5,541 nt of DNA. Source: Candidatus Iainarchaeum sp. GTDB lineage: Archaea; Iainarchaeota; Iainarchaeia; Iainarchaeales; JAAZKV01. This document shows, piece after piece, positions 4,808 through 5,541 of the stretch (positions are counted from its first letter, which is position 1; every line of letters starts with the position of its first letter). The notes below the pieces were generated by a model that was not told the DNA's origin, did no database searches, and saw nothing but the letters and a program-made list of their open reading frames with translations. The stretch is from assembly GCA_028702895.1 (NCBI GenBank), contig JAQVNZ010000045.1, positions 1 to 5,541 on the forward strand, written 5' to 3'. The position numbers and the translations under genes are program-made.

Positions 4808-5541
4808 TTATTCGCAGATTACTGTTCCACCGTTTGTTGTGGTGGTTGACCCAAATATTGATTTTCCTGTCCCGTCCCAAATATGATTAAACATACATTT
4901 TTTTCCTATATTTTTACATAAAGTATCTGCTTTTCCGTTTCCTGTCCAATTTATTACTGTTCCAGTTAATGTTGTGTTTTGGCAGATTGTTGTTCCGCCG
5001 TTTGTTGTTGTTGAGGATGAAGCAGCAACGCGTGCACCTGTTCCGTCCCAATATTTAAAAGTCACAGTTTCTTTTCCTATTTTTCCACATGCTGCATCTG
5101 GCGAACCATTTCCTGTCCAAGCTGTCCCTGTTCCAATAGTAGTTGATTTACAAATAGCGGTCCCGCCGTTTGTTAAGATGCTTGAGCAGAATGGTGCTGA
5201 AGCACCAGTTTCTTTGTATGCATTAATACATTCTTTTCCTAATTTTCCACAAGCAGCATCACCACTACCGTTACCAACCCAGCTAGTTGATCCTACTGGA
5301 TTAGAACATACATTAGTATTACAAGTTTGGAATGAATAACAACTTCCACAATTTACTGTTTTTGTTTTTCCACAATCATCAAGTCCTGTAAAAGAACTAC
5401 AATTTTTTCCATATCTTGCACAAAATTGACCATTACTTTCTACAGAATCACAAGCATAATTAGTACAATTAGCAGGTTTTGCTACACAAGTTTGATTACA
5501 AGAAACATCTATTCTTATTGTTGAACAATCACACAAGTCAG
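4808..5541 (-). CDS. Cysteine-rich secreted/surface protein with three C-terminal W-G-N-G-D / N-G-G-T-x-C repeats (5' end not in window)
   Basis: The frame is open at the right edge and ends at TAA (4810-4808). The first possible start inside the window is TTG 5536, but an in-frame GAC precedes it and no stop is seen upstream, so this is most likely the 3' part of a longer gene. Numbering from that TTG, residues 2-77 hold 13 cysteines, including C-G-K-T and C-G-S-C motifs (residues 55-66). This type of disulfide-rich module is common in predicted secreted proteins of DPANN archaea (general family knowledge). Residues 86-241 are three tandem repeats, W-x-G-N-G-x-x-D-x-x-C ... N-G-G-T-x-I-C, with starts 54 and 57 residues apart. 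The protein ends one residue after the last repeat cysteine and has no C-terminal membrane segment, so any anchor must lie N-terminally, outside the window. N-glycosylation sequons are frequent (NQT, NCT, NCS, NTT, NWT). I do not recognise a named fold; binding or adhesion is inference only. Confidence 0.8.
   Translation of the reverse strand, partial: DLCDCSTIRIDVSCNQTCVAKPANCTNYACDSVESNGQFCARYGKNCSSFTGLDDCGKTKTVNCGSCYSFQTCNTNVCSNPVGSTSWVGNGSGDAACGKLGKECINAYKETGASAPFCSSILTNGGTAICKSTTIGTGTAWTGNGSPDAACGKIGKETVTFKYWDGTGARVAASSSTTTNGGTTICQNTTLTGTVINWTGNGKADTLCKNIGKKCMFNHIWDGTGKSIFGSTTTTNGGTVICE
4814..4948 (-). repeat. Cys-rich protein repeat 3 (three cysteines, C-terminal)
   Basis: Residues W197-C241 start W-T-G-N-G-K-A-D-T-L-C, hold W-D-G-T-G, and end T-N-G-G-T-V-I-C, followed by Glu and the stop codon. 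C214 matches the second cysteine of copy 1, but the third cysteine of that copy has no counterpart here. The 11-mer ccgtttgttgt (+ strand, 4830-4840) recurs in copy 2 at 4998-5008, and its first nine bases recur in copy 1 at 5166-5174. Confidence 0.75.
4982..5119 (-). repeat. Cys-rich protein repeat 2 (two cysteines)
   Basis: Residues W140-C185 start W-T-G-N-G-S-P-D-A-A-C, hold W-D-G-T-G in the middle, and end T-N-G-G-T-T-I-C. Only the first and last cysteines remain; the position of the second cysteine of copy 1 is Thr157. It shares the exact 12-mer tttcctgtccaa (+ strand, 5109-5120) with copy 3 at 4938-4949, 171 bp (57 codons) away. Confidence 0.75.
5150..5281 (-). repeat. Cys-rich protein repeat 1 (four cysteines)
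   Basis: Residues W86-C129 start W-V-G-N-G-S-G-D-A-A-C and end T-N-G-G-T-A-I-C. Cysteines lie at offsets 10, 17, 31 and 43 from the Trp. This is the most cysteine-rich copy, and it lacks the W-D-G-T-G segment found in copies 2 and 3. Confidence 0.75.

Noticed and set aside
4974..5339. Plus-strand 121-codon frame
   Set aside because: It is antisense to the cysteine-rich protein and arises from the repeat structure of that gene; there is no independent support.
1..5541. CRISPR arrays, tRNA/rRNA genes, insertion sequences, riboswitches
   Set aside because: No spaced direct repeats, cloverleaf-like GC-rich stretch, transposase frame or terminal inverted repeats were seen. The only tandem repeats are protein-coding.

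Overview
The window is AT-rich and almost entirely coding on the minus strand. It holds two incomplete genes for what look like cell-surface proteins, and a short foreign-looking tail at the left edge. Reading from the right (5' to 3' on the minus strand): (i) 5541-4808 is the 3' part of a cysteine-rich secreted-type protein, which ends in three tandem copies of a W-x-G-N-G-x-x-D / N-G-G-T-x-I-C repeat; (ii) 4807-4646 is a 162-bp spacer of about 13% GC (hand count), with candidate promoter and ribosome-binding elements and no U-tract terminator; (iii) 4645 to about 122 is one uninterrupted reading frame of roughly 1,500 codons for a giant single-pass membrane-anchored protein built of tandem beta-sandwich modules; (iv) about 122-1 is a stretch of about 53% GC (hand count) that does not belong compositionally to the gene it continues.

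The giant gene has no stop codon before the left edge, so its true C-terminus is not visible. From a UUG start at 4645 it has a ~43-residue charged cytoplasmic head, one transmembrane segment, six carboxypeptidase-regulatory-like/Ig-like units (one carrying a textbook 12-residue EF-hand-type calcium loop), a tryptophan-containing domain, a small cysteine-pair region, a seventh beta unit, and a long C-terminal part with two copies of a C-L-x28-C module. Its only six cysteines before the junction fall in three spaced pairs.

The organism is probably an uncultured archaeon of the DPANN type (Woesearchaeota/Pacearchaeota-like), though a Patescibacteria (CPR) bacterium cannot be excluded. The reasons are the low GC, the A/T-ending codons (TTA, ATT, AGA), the giant N-terminally anchored surface protein of repeated CarboxypepD_reg-like domains, the cysteine-rich C-G-K-T/C-G-S-C module next door, many N-x-S/T sequons, and a TATA-like box about 30 bp upstream of the start. 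This assignment rests on general family knowledge and on no database search.

The two genes lie in the same orientation and both appear to encode extracellular proteins, so they may form a surface-structure or adhesion locus, possibly co-transcribed. At the left end, the frame that looks like real protein in the GC-rich tail is a different minus-strand frame (a helical, TPR-like peptide). A chimeric assembly or amplification junction near position 122 is therefore the simplest explanation. Residues of the giant protein beyond about 1,507 should not be trusted.
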